Assembly: GCA_965178125.1 (NCBI GenBank)
Contig: OZ237758.1
Coordinates: 744,001-808,000 of the forward strand
Direction: 5' to 3'
DNA: 64,000 nt
From: Bilabrum cf. latius
Lineage: Eukaryota > Bigyra: Bicosoecida > Bigyra > Bicosoecida
Position 1 is the first letter of the stretch. Each line of letters starts with the position of its first letter. Below the pieces are notes generated by a model, which worked only from the letters and a program-made list of their open reading frames with translations, ran no database searches and had not been told where the DNA came from. Made by a program: the position numbers and the translations under genes. Shown here in pieces: positions 1-12,966 of this stretch.

Positions 1-3000
1 GCAGGCCCGCCGTGCAGCACTCGCATCCTTCCGGAACTGCCTTCGCTGCTCCTTGGCAGGATCTTTGGGCTAGTTCTGCTCCTTCTACTTGGGCTCACTT
101 TTCTCCGGTGCCACCTTGCTTGACTTCTCCGAGCAGCAACAGGAGCAGCACAGCATCGACAGCAAGCAGGATGTCCAGCCCAAGTTCGGCTGGCTGTCTT
201 CGTCATCATCATTGTAGGTCTAGTGAATGTCCAAGGCACTCCCAGCGCTGTCATTCATGCCCGAGTTGCTGGAATCGCTGGATATGAAGGCGTCAACACC
301 AGCACCAGCAGTAGAGGCTACAGTGTCCATTTGAGGAGTGGGGGCGTTCAGGGCATCGTGACGGCTGCCTGCCCTCGGACTTGCCTGCACTGGCCAAGCA
401 CCGCGGGTCGAAGCATCGCGATTGGAATCCGCTCCAGGTCCCTTCTTGAGTATGCTCCTCGTGGACCTCTGCAACGTATCATCCCTGTGCCTGCTCTGCG
501 CGCTCATCCTACGTCTCCTGGTGGCAGCCAGGTCCCTCTCTGCTCTCTCCGTCACGATCGTGCCCGTGTCCTCGATCACCCGGATCGTGCGGCGGCCGTC
601 TGCCACAGTGGGCCTATAGGTGGCGCTACCACCCTCAGCTTCACCCCCCTCGTTCGATGTGGTAGACCCTTGCCTCGTGAGACTCATGGAACTTTGTGGA
701 GCAGGCGCATTGGGTGCACTTGGCTAGCCAGACCCACTATCGCCGTTCAACGGATCCTTCATTCCGTTTGCGTCACGGCCTGCGACTGGCACACTCGTGG
801 CAATCGATGCCCGGCGGGTGCGCCGCGGGGAGGCCCAAGAGTCTCCGGCAGAGTCTGCACCAGCCGCCATCTGCTCCCCGCCTGCGTCGTCCTTGCCCAG
901 CACCAGCCCAGTCATGGACCAACGCCGCTGCCTCCTCGGCTGACCCAGTCGACGCGACGACAGCTGCGAGGCGATGAAGCGGCCCGCCTTCGCGCTCACC
1001 TGCTGCGTCTTGCCCTCGCCCTCCTCTCGCACTCGGGACAGGTTGATGCGCAACGGAGGCTCAGGCGGATCCTTGCTCGCGTCCAGAGACTTGGGGGCGC
1101 GCCGAGCCAGCCTGGCTGCCTGCACTGGCCTGAGTACTGCCACCTGCACGTCAATACTACTACCAGATCCGGCAAATCGGATGGCATTGGCAAGGTAGTT
1201 CCTCACGCACTGCGCCAGCCTCTGTGTGTCGGCCACCACGGGTGGCACTTCCTCAAGGGCCTGCAGTCCGTCGTCATCGTACGCTGCTTTGCCCTCATCA
1301 ACAAGATCATACCCATCCTCTCGATCACTCAGCGACTCAGAGCCCTCTGTACCCAATGCCTCGTCTAGACCAGTGGCCACCTGCACCAGCGATGGACCCT
1401 GCGTGCCCTGCTTGCCATCTTCCTCAATTCCTGCAGCTGCATTCCGCGTGCTTGTGGCACGCACAAATTCGAGCGCTTCCGGCGGCAGCTCCCCATTCTC
1501 CAGCATCGCTCGTTTCTCGGCCAGCGACCGGGTCCGCTCATGCTGCTCCCTGCAGTCGTAGAACGACAGACGCATCGTCACGCCGCCCTCCTCGGCCTGG
1601 TGGATCAGCGTCACCAACGCAGAACGAATCGAGGATGCCAGCGTGCAAGGCCTCATCTTCAGCTGCAGACCCTGCGCCTCGATCTGAGCCATCAGCAGCA
1701 CGTCCGTGATGATGTGGTGCATCGCCACGCTGCTGGACCGCATGATGCGCACAGTAGACTCCATCTCCTCGCGGGCTTCCTCGATGGATGCCTGGTCCAA
1801 CCCCTCGCCCTGCTGCTGGCTCTCTACCATCTGCTGCTGCAGCTCCACCAGAGTCTCGTCCATCTGGTCCAGGCCCATGACCACGGAGGCGAAGGGCTGC
1901 TTGAGCTCGTGCAGGACGTACCGGGTGCGGGTCACGTGCCTCTCATTCTGTTCTTGCTCCATCTGCACCTTTGCGTTTATGGTTCGAATGGCCTCTGCCT
2001 CAGCTGTACGCTGCTCGACATAGGCCGTCACCAGGTACCAGACGAGAGCAATCACAACAAGTATTGCCAGTAGGAGACCTGCGATGAGGCCCCAAGGAAA
2101 CGGGGTCGGTTTGGGTGCCTTACCCCATGTGCCGGAGAGGGCCACTGTGGCTGGGCTCATTAGGCAGTTGTATCCAGATGCCCTTATGGGTCGCCGTAAG
2201 TGAACAAGCTGGCTTCCATCCAACTTGGGCTATTTGCTTGCCACTCTTATTATATCTGCCCTTGCACCGCCTAGTGAGTTGTCCGTCCCCGTTGACACTG
2301 TTCCGGCAATGCTCTCTGGCAGAGAGCCATCGGCATTGGCAAGTCCCAGTCCTGAGACATCCGCTTCTACTCCAGCCCCAATGTCCAGCGTTTTTTCGAT
2401 AGCATCAGTGCCAACGCCACGACTCGCACCTGACAAAACACTTTGCTACTCCAACAAGCTCAGAATATCGCTTTGTTCATCCGTGGTGGATGTAAAGACG
2501 ATTCGAAGCTCCCTTGGATTGACCCAGAACGAGATGTGCTTGCCTGGCAGCGGCGGGTCAAACTCGATCACGTCCTAACCAGCAACGCTCGACAGTGGCA
2601 GCATGTCCGAGGGCCGCGTCTGGTTGGAGCTGTCGCTGCTGCTGGCGATACTGATGTCTGGCATCGCCGTATCGCCGTCAAACCGCAGCGTGATACTATC
2701 GCCAGCATTGAAACCAGCATTGCCACCTTCACCGCTAGCCTCTGCACTGACTAGGCGAGGACAGCTTCTGACTGCGACGATGATCTGAATTCCAATCCTT
2801 GTGCTCTCGGGCGTGATGAGCTCGCAGGTCATGTCTTTGCACGCCTGGTCTCTCAAACCGTAGGCAGTCAAAGTCACGCTGCTTACTACAGTACGGCCCT
2901 CATCGTCAGTCACTGGTGGAGTGAAATCATAGCATGTCCCCATGCTACTTGTATACCCCAAATATCCTGAAAATGCGCCCGCGTGGTCCCACACTCGCAC

Positions 3001-6000
3001 GGTGTCATCCAGGGCTACATTTAGTCGAGACGCTAAAGGCCTCGGTGGGCCAGCTACCCGTCCAAATATGGCCAAGTATGGATTTGAAGACCCCGCCAGC
3101 GAGTCACCCCCTGCCAAATCTCGCAGCATTTGCTCCAAAGTCGTGGACACCACGTTCGATGCATCAGCGATCTCAATTGTCCCACGGCCGGGGCCTAGCT
3201 AGACGTCACCAAGCAATTGTGTCCCGACCAAAAAAGTCACGGCGTTAATGTCGGTATAGTCCCCAGCAGTTTGGAACGCATTTTGGGGAAGCTGGTACTA
3301 GTTCACACCCAAGGTAGGGTCGATCGAAGTCTCGTCGGTTCCTCCGCCTTCCACGCTCTGGACGGGGATGCAGATCCGAGTGGTCCGATTGGCTGGAATG
3401 ATCACGGATGGAGCCTCAATCGCAACCTTCGGAAATTTGCTGGGAACCCATTTCGCGCCGTAATGAAACGATGCGGACAATGCGTCGAGTGGAAACACGG
3501 GCGGCACGCCTCGCGACAATGAAGAGCTAGGAATGACTTCCCTTGCGTCTTGAAGTGTGCTACTGCGGTACGAAGCCAGCCGTTCCTAGATGCCACCATC
3601 GGGCATGGGTCGCAGCAGCTAGAAACCCCACTCAGTTACATAACCGAAGGACCGTGCGCGCTCAAGGGAATTTCGAAGCAGCTGTTTAAACAGGAGAGGC
3701 AACCTATCATCACTAGCATCAACATCACCCGCAGTCACCTCAGACCGCGTTTCTCTCAGCTGCTACACGAGCAGATCTGACCTGCCCGCTGGTGACCTGC
3801 CGTCGCTTGTTGTTCGAAGAGATATACTAACATCAGTGGGCAGGTTGACGCTGCCCTCGTCCCACCTCCCTGGGCTGCTCTCGTTGATCCACTGCCTGAG
3901 TGACCGCTGCATGCCAGTCCAGCCAAGGTGCTCCACCGGTGGATCGGCTACTCTGCCCATGGCTTCGTCGAACGCGCTCCGGAATGGACTGTTCGCAAGT
4001 AGGGACGCGAGGCTTCCGCTCTCTGCGAACGACGGCGAGTCGTCAAAGTTGAGCACTGTGAGCATGCGCGACGGTACGCGGTTCTCCGCGAGAGCTTGCG
4101 TCCAACCTTGTTCCGCTGCTCTACTATCGGACGGTTCGGCTGCCGCGCAGTCCGCCGGATTTCCATTCCGAAGTATGCCACATCTGGTTGCGTTGGCGAA
4201 GTCAAGCGGGTGCGAATAATACTGCGCTAGCACAGGCAAACCCCTCATTTCTGCTCGGATTTGAGAGTCTGGCACCACGCCAGCATGCATCCTAACGTCG
4301 TCCACTAGGCCTCTGAAGCCTGCCTATGGCTGATAGTCATCCTTGGATACCTCTGCGCCCAAGATCCACGGCAGGCCACGGGACAGCTCCGTGGCTAGGC
4401 GGCCGCCCTCCCAGCTGGTGTAGGGCAAAACGTGGCAGGAACTGACCTGGCCATTCAGCAGCATCTTCAGCAGGACAACATCGAAGCCACGCGAGAATGC
4501 CGAGGATGAGCCCGGGTGTACGGTCGACAAATGTATTGTTCCACACTCTCGTCTTGTTAGCACATCTGCAAAGCTCGGGACCGAAGATACTACCGAAGGC
4601 GTGTAACGCTACAAAACATCTACAGATATCGCCAAGTGCAGCTTTACTCCAGCCACCCCGGCAACGCTACCCTGAGCTGTTGGACTACCTTGGTCTACTT
4701 GTCCCGGTACAGCCACAGGCACCATAGATCGTCCTAGCTGAGCAGTGAGGCACGCAGACACCCCTTCAGGGCATGCACCCGGTGACGCGCTCAATCTGAG
4801 CGCAAATACAACGTCTCCAACGGCGCTCTGCTTGGCAAAAATCGTCTGCGTGGAGCTGGCGTGGAACGGCTGGATCCAGGCCTGCAAGGTGAACCCAGTC
4901 ACGATCCGGAAGGAGGGCAGCACCACATGGGAGCGAGCCCCGTCGAGCTGCACTGCCCCGTTCATGCCAGCCCGAGGAATATCTAAAGCGCGGGGCATCT
5001 GCGTCACCATAGAAGATATTGGTTCTCGTTGCACGGTGGACCGATCGAATCCAGCAGGCAGGGACACGTTCAGTCCCATCCACTCGGGGGCACAAGCGCC
5101 GGGGATGGCAGAGGAGCACTCCTGCAGCACGAGGCCAGCGCTTGCCTACAGGGCCAGGGGGTCAGGGTCCAGTCTGCCGAATTCAAAGTCAGCCTCGTCC
5201 CAGCTGGAACTGCCTGCATTAACGGCATCGGTGTCGATGACAGCAATCAAGAAGGGGTTGTCTGGCAGCAGCACGGCAGGTGGTGGTCCTACTTCGCGCC
5301 ACAGGCCTTTCTGTTGCATCCACCGTGCAACTCGAACGAAAGCTTGCTGTTTCAGTTGCCAGCTCAGAGACTTGCCGAAATCTCGAAGAGTCGGTGATTC
5401 GCAAGAGTAGTACCCCGGGTCACCGACAGCTGCAATCGCGGTTGCGATGGTTTGCAGTGCTTCGATCTAACCCGGCAGCAAGTCCTAAGAGGACGTCAGC
5501 AGATCGATAAACCCATTGCTCGTATCATGCAAGAACTCTGTTGTCGAATGAAACAGATCGCTTGCCGCCAGATCTCGCAGGTCTATTCCAACTTTTGCCG
5601 GTGATGCCCCTGCTCGGATCTGTGCGCTGGCAGCCGCCACAGCTGCGGCTGCATCATCTGCTGCCACCTAAAATAGCTTCAACCCACCCGGAGACGAGAG
5701 TAAGTGCAAGATCTTCTTGGGCCCGTACCCCTCGATTTCACTGCCAACTGCGCAGAGCACCGACCTGCTAATCCCCTTGGTCGTTGATGAAATGTATGCA
5801 CGCGTGCTCTGCGGCAAGCTGCCAGACACCATGCGCACCGCCTGATCAAGAAGCGCCACATCAAGCTTGGCGACGAGATCTTCGAAATAAGGCTAGGCAG
5901 CTATCGCGGCTTCGTTTACTCTCGGCATCCCGTCGGTTGTGTTGTATCCGTGCACACCATCCTCTCTGTTCAGCCTCAGCGTCTCAAACATGTCATGCAC

Positions 6001-8226
6001 CGCGAGACTGCCTGATCGTGCCCGGTCCTGGACGGCTACACCGCCCCTTCCTGGCACTGAACTTGCAACCAGACCCGTGAGTTGAGTTTGATAGTCTCCA
6101 CCTGACGTCATGATGCGCAAGGGTGGCTCGATGGGCCCTCCAGCTGGACGTCTGCGAGCAGATGACTGTGCGTCTAGTGTGCCGTACTGCCGATTGGCGA
6201 GGTAGTCCGCCACTTGTGGACCCAGCTCATCTTGCTCGCCCACAGCTATTACTCGTGGCGCATGTGCAACTGACACACTGCCTGACCTGGACCACGCGCC
6301 TTGCGTGGCCTGCATATAGTCGACGGGAAGCGCTTTGCTCCCGAGGGCAGTAAGCTGGCCGGTGCTGTTCCAAGCAGCTGGCAACACCCGAGATGCACAA
6401 ATCGAGTCGCGCAACGACTCCATTTCACTGTCTATCAGCGACATCCCACCCCTGTTCAGCCCCTCCCACCAGCCTACAGAGCTGTTCCGATCCGACCCAT
6501 TGACTGGCATGCCAGCCGAAGGATGCAGCCAAAGTCCTACCGCAGCCGGTGCGTCCGAGACAATTAGATCTCCCACGCCCTACGAAAAACTGAATGCCTT
6601 GGTCAGCCCGGGGCACACGCTCACAGCTGCGAGGCTGACATTCACCGCACCAGCACCAAGACCATCCAAACGCAGTGAAAAGTCGAGGACAGCCAGCAAG
6701 TGAGGCGAGGCGCCCTGTCCGTCGATGCGATCACCAAGCAAATACTAGACAGCAGCAGACTGGAATGCAGCTTCATCCCCACCCTCTGTCACAGCCAGCC
6801 TGCCAGCCTCCATCGCCGACCCGTACGCATCCAGCAGATCCCCCACCCTGCAAGCAGGCGGGAATCGGGCCTCCACCGCGGCTCTCTCTCTGGCACTCAG
6901 CAATGAGGGACAGAAACCAACGGGGCGGCTGTGGTAGGCATCCAACGAATCCAGGCTGGCCAGTCCCCTGACCCTCTCTTTCACGGCCACTGCTGTATAC
7001 CCCGGCATGGGTCTCCTGGCGTGCTGTCTCATGCGAGCCCTCCTCCACGGCGTCAGGTCGGTGCCGGGGAGGATGAACCGGGATGGGGTGCGCAGGGGGG
7101 GCGCGAGCAGGGCTGGCGTCAGTGCCCTGTCATTCATCCTGGTGCCCTTGTTCCCTGGCGGCCTGGCCATGGCCCTGAGTGCCTCGGGGACTGCTGCTAG
7201 CCTGTGCGACTCCTCCGCCTCCACGGCCTGTCGGATCGAGGGATGCAGCGAGTCGCCCATCCGGGCAGTGGTGCGCATGGAGCCCCTGTACACGTCCATC
7301 ATAGATACATTCTGAGGATGGTACGCCCACAAGCGCACCTCGTCCAGAACCCCGCACTCCATGAAGCCGGATACCTGGCTGCCGGCCGCTCTCTGGCCGC
7401 CTAGAATCCACTGCCGGGACTCGTGTGGCAATGGAAGATCGGCGCGCGAGCTCCGAGTCGCGATTAGCCCCTGGCACTAGGACTGAGTGAGAAACGATCG
7501 TGCGACCACGATGCCGTCCACTGCGACCTGGGCCACTCCGCAGCTCTCTAGCATGCTTCTGTCAAATACCCGAGTACCATTCGGGCTGAGAAGCATCTCT
7601 TCGCGAACAGCAGGGTTGGATGGCATTATACTTATTGACGCGGCAATATGTACGTTTCGTGTCCTCGCAATATATGCAATCGGTGCAGTTTCGACAGACA
7701 TACTTGCGCCAATTCCTCGTGATCCAAGCGGTCCTTGCTCTGCACTGACGGGAAAGTACTACCACATGAATCGAATGGTTAAATTACTCTGCCGAATTGA
7801 TACTGTATCCGGCGATTCGCCTCTGCGCCATAGTCGAAACGCAGAGCTGTACTTGCTCTCAGAGTACTCAGGCCGGTTGGCCCCTTCCACCAATGCAACT
7901 GATACCTGATGCAATCTAGAGACTGACTGAGACGATATGATGTAATTGATCTGCGGCTCGGAGCGGCCTGATAAAGAGGCATCCTGCAAGCCGAACCTAT
8001 CGCATAATTGTGTCCAAGTCTCCAGCAAGAAGCCGAGCGGCCTAACTTGAAACTACTCGGCGAACTCAGCCCACCGCCCAACATGAACGTTTAAAGCATT
8101 ATCAGATGATCCAGTAATAGGAGCCTTGTACGGCAGACCGCGTGTGGTGCATGCCAACACTAACGCAAATACCACCGATGCAGAACCAAGCCTTCGAAGC
8201 GCTCCGGTGGTAATTGACCCTATCAT
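1..8226 (-). CDS. Transmembrane sensor histidine kinase with LamG ectodomains (3' end off window)
   Basis: One frame of 2742 codons, no TAA or TGA, crossed by about 24 TAG codons; it is open to base 1, so the C-terminus is missing. The ATG at 8226 is followed by a hydrophobic signal-like stretch (VVFALVLAC). The ectodomain has at least two LamG/concanavalin-like folds: near residues 150-330 (WILGG, LDEVRLWAYHP) and 1030-1340 (TGFTLQAWIQPF, HLAISVDV, GLVDDVRMHAGVVPDSQI). One strong membrane helix lies near residues 2044-2066 (GLIAGLLLAILVVIALVWYL). It is followed by an H-box-like motif (LHELKQPF, His near 2107) and an N-box (RLAQCVRNYLANAIRF, near 2335). G-boxes are weak; a DTG appears near 2545 after a low-complexity insertion. 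Inferred role: surface receptor feeding a phosphorelay; any receiver domain would lie outside the window. The kinase could be degenerate. No introns are needed. Confidence 0.82.
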
Positions 8227-8386
8227 GGGTCTGGATGAAACCCCTCCTTCTAATCCAACTATCTAGGCTGAAAGGAGTGTTGTTTTTCTATCACCACCTC
8301 AGATTGAAATGCGTCGAACTTCCGCTAGACTGGTCTTCATCTTCAATTTGGTCGGCCAAGCGCCGATGAATCCTTCATAGTCTGCT

Positions 8387-10271
8387 TCACAGCTTAGCCA
8401 CGCGATACACTCCATAGGCCGCAAGCCCGAGTACCCCTAGCGCTGCTAGCCCAGCTCCAGCAACGGTTGCAACCGGCCGCAACGGCCAATGAATCCTCCT
8501 GACCCTTGCCCCGTTCCCGCCGCCGGGCAGCTTGCGACGGTACTCTCTGAACATCCGAAGAGCGTGTTGGCCAGCCGGATGTGCTGCGCAAAGAATGAAA
8601 TGGGGAGAGCATTGTAAGGAGCTTGGGCGGCTTGTTTCGTATGTCTTGGCACTTTACAGAGTGCTTGGGCATGCTTCTGTTCGCATTCGTTGATGCACCA
8701 TACATGCGATGGAAACCCAATGCCATCAGAGTCTCTGTAGGCAGATGCATTCATGCATTCATGCAGACTGCCTTTGATCGCTCACCTCGCAGCATTAGCA
8801 CCTGCTCCCTCATCCGGTCGGGCACTTGCTCAGGGGCGGGGAGCCATGCGCCAGCCCCCATATCCGGCTGCGGACAAATGAGTATAGACGGGGAGATCGA
8901 ATGCAATGGCAAATACGAGTTTCACGGCGCTCGCAGCCGCCTTGGGTGCACCCATGCCTAGCACGAGTCGAGCCGACCATGTTTTCACGCAAGTACAAGC
9001 ACAAGGAGAGCACCGTGAGATTCTCACCCCAACGAGCAGCGCAGGCGCCGCGAGAGCCGCGAACGTGAGATCCGCAGCAGTGAAGTGCTTCCCCTCGGCA
9101 CCAGCAATGAATGGCCTCGTGGGAGCCGTCCATTCTCCCGACCGGACGGACCACTCATCCGCCTTGGGGAACACGTCCTTCTGTAGTTCCGGTTTACCCT
9201 CGACCGCACCCGTGGTGCACCTTGCAATGCCAGCGGCGGTATCAGCACCGCTAACAGAAACAGAGGGGGATATAGTGGCCCCTGCACCCATTGCTGTTCC
9301 CCGGCTCCGAGTCCGCACTCCCTCTCCACCGACAGTGCCATCCGAGTTCGACGAAGCTGATCCCACCGTGGCTGAAGCCCTCCCGGCGGTCATTGAGCTC
9401 CCAGATGCTTGATGGGGGCGGGTGGAGCCTCCTGCCTACCTTTCGTTTCCCTACTCTGCTGCTCCCCCTTCTCCTCTCCCTCCCCTTCCCTCCTCGCCGG
9501 CAACTCTCTTGCAGCCGAGCCTCTCTGCCACAAAGTCGAACTCTCGCTCCATGCGCACCAGATCGCGACCCACGGTATCAGAGCGGATGCGAAGGGCCTT
9601 CCTTATCAGGTTCGCGAAGGTTCCTCTGAAAGGCGTTACCAGGGCGCTCTGCCACAAGGGCGCATTCAGGACGATCATGTCACGAAGCAGGGCCATGTCT
9701 TGGAGCAGGTAATAGTACGCGAATCGCCGAGATGCTTGGCCCAGTACCCCTCCGAATCGTTCCTCCAATGCGATGACGTCCTGCTCGTCCTCCTCTGAGT
9801 TGCCGAACAATCCGCGCGACCCCAGCGGGACCCCGGCAACCGCGGCGTGCAGCCCCGGAGAAACTCCCCGTGGGGAATCATCGCCGCTCTTGGACTACTG
9901 GCGCTCCAATTCGAACTAAATTGCCATTCTTTCCGATGCATGCGCTACTATTTGGTTCGAAGACACCAGGTCGGTACCATCGTGGCACTCGAGTGCTGGC
10001 GTCGCAAACTTGGAAGACGCTGCAATGTATCAGAGGGCGTTGTTGGTGAAGGGAGTGCCATTTGAACAAATCAAAGTATCGGAAAATATCAACAGAAGTC
10101 CTCACTCTTGCTACCTTTGCCCGCAGTTCGTCGTGGGGCGAGGAAATGCAGCATGGGCAGGTAGCCTTCTTCGACATACTACAATCCAGCCAGTTCAAGC
10201 GCCCACCGCGCCTTATCCACAAAGTGCGAAAAACATATGGTGACAAGTTTCCCAGTGATTGCGTCCGACAT
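8387..10271 (-). CDS. Glutathione S-transferase-like protein with C-terminal membrane segment, 4 exons
   Basis: Exons on the minus strand: 10271-10115, 10019-9028, 8867-8786, 8583-8387. All introns are GT-AG with matching phases, and the frame ends in TGA, giving 475 residues with five in-frame TAG. The N-terminal thioredoxin-like half reads FSHFVDKARWALELAGL then, over the first junction, KFATPALECHDGTDLVSS, as in GSTs (substrate-binding then a xSS/ESN-type glutathione loop). The helical half has RRFAYYYLL, FTAADLTFAALAAPALL and, across introns, MREQVLMLRAHPAGQHALRM, typical of the GST C-terminal domain. A long low-complexity insert lies between helices. The last about 30 residues contain a hydrophobic helix (AGLAALGVLGLAAYGVYRV), suggesting tail anchoring. 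The divergent neighbour is the cyclin gene. Substrate is unknown. Confidence 0.8.
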
Positions 10272-10771
10272 CGTCTGGATTTTGTTCGAGTGACAATTTG
10301 CCGACAGCGAATGCTGCCGGTGTGATGAATGCTGCTCGCTGTATTTGAAGTTGAGTTGTTTGGAGGTGAAGGATGATGGTGCGCCATATTATGCTACATT
10401 CCTGGCTAACAATTCGTGTTGCTTCGCAGTGTGGTGCAGGGTCCTTGGCCTGGCAAGGGCAAGGCGCAGATTACACATTCCGAGGCCACAGCAACCCGGT
10501 TTAGAAGAAAATCCGGGATAAACTCAACATATGTGAGCTTATGCGGCACAATACAGATGATAAACGTTTGCTGTGGCGATGCACGAGTTTGGTGGCTGTC
10601 GAAACGTGAGGTTCCGCAAACAAAGAAACGCTACTTGTGAATGCGCGGCGTCACTGGACTGCGAGGCCAGTACAATTTGCAACGAAATTGCCAACTGGCA
10701 CCGCAGCTGCTTGCTGCTTTGCCCGGCACAAACGTTCGATCTCATATCTTTTCGTAGGATCCCGCTAAAGA
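10272..10771. other. Divergent intergenic region between GST-like and cyclin genes
   Basis: About 500 bp between two divergently transcribed start codons, lower in GC than the flanking genes. It presumably holds both promoters. I see no TATA box in a convincing position, no RNA gene and no ORF with family character. An in-frame TAA lies just upstream of the cyclin start. Confidence 0.5.
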
Positions 10772-12966
10772 ATGTCGACAATGACGACTGTGCAATCCAA
10801 AGTACGGCAGGCAAAAGAGATCCTGAGGACCAGCCTAGCTTCCGAGATGTAGGGCAAGTTTGACGTGCACCCCAGGTACATGCAGGCGATCCAAGGCGTG
10901 GATATTAAGACAGAGTATAGAAAGAAGGTCATCGTATGGGTTAAGAAGGTAAGTTTGGCTGCTTTTGCGAACAAATGACTCCGACTCGATTTCACGGACA
11001 GCCTGACAGATTCTTGTAGCCCCTCCTGTGCGCGTTTCTCGGCCTCGGTCAAGCCCACACGTTCTCCACGTTTTTTATTTCTAGCGTCTCAACATAATGC
11101 GTTATTGCAGCTGGCGGATCTCTTCAAGCTTTCAAAGGAGTGCGTAGCTGGGACTGTGTAGTACCTCGACAGGTTTCTGTCGCTTGTACGGTGCCGCCCG
11201 GGGCAGCTGCAGGTTGCAGCATTGGCCTGTATGTTGTTAGCTAACAAGTACATCGACCTTGGCCGGGTAGGAATCGTGAGAGTTTGTTTTTCGTTGTCTC
11301 AGTCCAGCTGGGTGATTTCGTGTGGTGCGACTACAAACCGGTGATTTGGCCCCAGGGACCGGCTCTGGCCCAAGTAAATCCGCTCAGGTTGTTCATGTTC
11401 AGTTTTTATTGAGTTCTGCTAGCCTAGTTATCTACCGTGACAAGCTTGGATGCGCCGATCTTTTTCTTGTGCTTGCACGTACCTGGACCATTCCACGTTG
11501 CTCGCCGCGCCATCCATACCTAGCGCAGAGGCATTTGTGTCGGCTTTTCGAGCGTGTCATCCCTTCCGAACACGTACGTAGTGCCGAGTTGATGATCCTC
11601 ATGAAATTGAACTGGGAGGCCCATGCGTTCACCCCGCTGGGCTGCCTGAACATTCTGAGCACGCTGGACGCGGGCAGGCGATTCGAGGAGAAAATTTGGC
11701 GCACTGCCGAAGAACTTATCGATTATGCCATGCTGAGTGAGACACTGGAACGGATTTGCTGCGTATATTCAGCCGAAGAGATTCGTCTCACGCCTCGCTG
11801 ACTCTGCGCATACCGCCACCGAATGGACCTCGCCCCGTTTTCCGTGCCGCAGACTACGAGTTCGTGGCGTACAGACCGTCTGCAGTGGCAGCTGCTTCTA
11901 TTAAAGTTGCATGCTAGCATCATGGCGCGTCGAGCAGGGAGATTGAGCGATTCCTTGATGAGCATGACGTGGGATACGAGGTGAGACGCATGACTTTACG
12001 GCCACTGTGCGTTCGGATGCACGGCGGCAGCAAACTGGATCCGAATCGGATTTGGCGATGATTCACGGAAAACCTTGGACACCGAAGCAGTACGCTGCAT
12101 TTGTAGCACCCGATTCGTGTTTTTTTCTATGCCGCGACTCTGTGACGCGCCAGCGGTGACTCGTCTAGCTCAGGCTTTGCGATGGAGCATACGCTGCATC
12201 GAGCTAGCAACCATGTTTATGAGCGAACATGCACTCTGCTCAATTCATATCGCAGCTACCCGACGCGCTGACGAGCAGCCTTAGGACGCAGCTGGTCTTC
12301 GCACACTGCGTCTCTCCCCAGCCTCTCGGCGAGGAGCCCGCCGCTGCGGGAGCGAGCAAGGCAAACGGCCCTGATATTGACGGCTCGGAGCGTTCTGCCG
12401 CGCCGAGCACGCCTCCCACGACTCGCGCGCGCCGCTTGAGCGAGCACGGCTCGTACGAGGAGGAGGGCGCTTGCTCCCAGGATTCCGTGGGGAGCGCTCT
12501 CAGCACCGGGACGTGTGACGAGTGCTGCAGGGGCGACGCCGCGCACAGAGGAGACCACGGGGCATCCGCTGCTTCCAACGCAGTTGTATCGAGCTGCTCT
12601 GCCTCGAGAGTGCCCGATCACGAGCAGCAGCAGCAGCAGGCGCAGGCGAAGGAAGCACATCTTCAAGGTGCTCGCCTCGCGCGCCACCCCGCGCGCCACC
12701 TGGTCGCGAGCTCCGCATGCTTCAGCGGAAAGGCTCTCGAGGCCGACGGAGCCGCGGACTGCTCTGCGATCACTGCCGGTTCCGGGGCGGAGTCCGCCCT
12801 GTAGAGCCGTTCCACGGCCGAGTTCTCCGCCGACATCGACATGCACAGGGAGCACGCGCCAAGCGGACCCTCGAAGGAATTCGTAGCTGCTGGGGGAGCG
12901 AGCGAGCGCGGAGCAAGTGCTCGGATGGGTTCGGGCGAGGTGCTCGTCGCCGTGACCTGTCACTGA
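10772..12966 (+). CDS. Cyclin,five exons, with long disordered C-terminal tail
   Basis: Exons 10772-10948, 11111-11266, 11529-11736, 11853-11980 and 12256-12966 join in consistent phase (0, 0, 1, 0) to give 459 residues ending in TGA. The first ATG follows an in-frame TAA. Cyclin-box N: HPRYMQAIQGVDIKTEYRKK with VWV, then, after a TAG, YLDRFLSL and LLANKYIDL. Helix 5 region: ELMILMKLNWEAHAFTPLG. C-terminal cyclin fold: FVAYRPSAVAAASIKVAC, TAG, then HHGASS and ERFLDEH. The last exon is Ser/Ala/Gln-rich, without family similarity. There are four in-frame TAG. The mixed A/B/D-like signature does not let me name the class or its CDK partner; cell-cycle control is inferred from the family. Splice donors are gtaagt, gtagga, gtgaga and gtgaga. 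Confidence 0.85.

Noticed and set aside
10010-10243. Plus-strand ORF resembling a GST N-terminus by chance
   Set aside because: The minus strand at the same place gives a proper GST thioredoxin fold with consistent splice sites.
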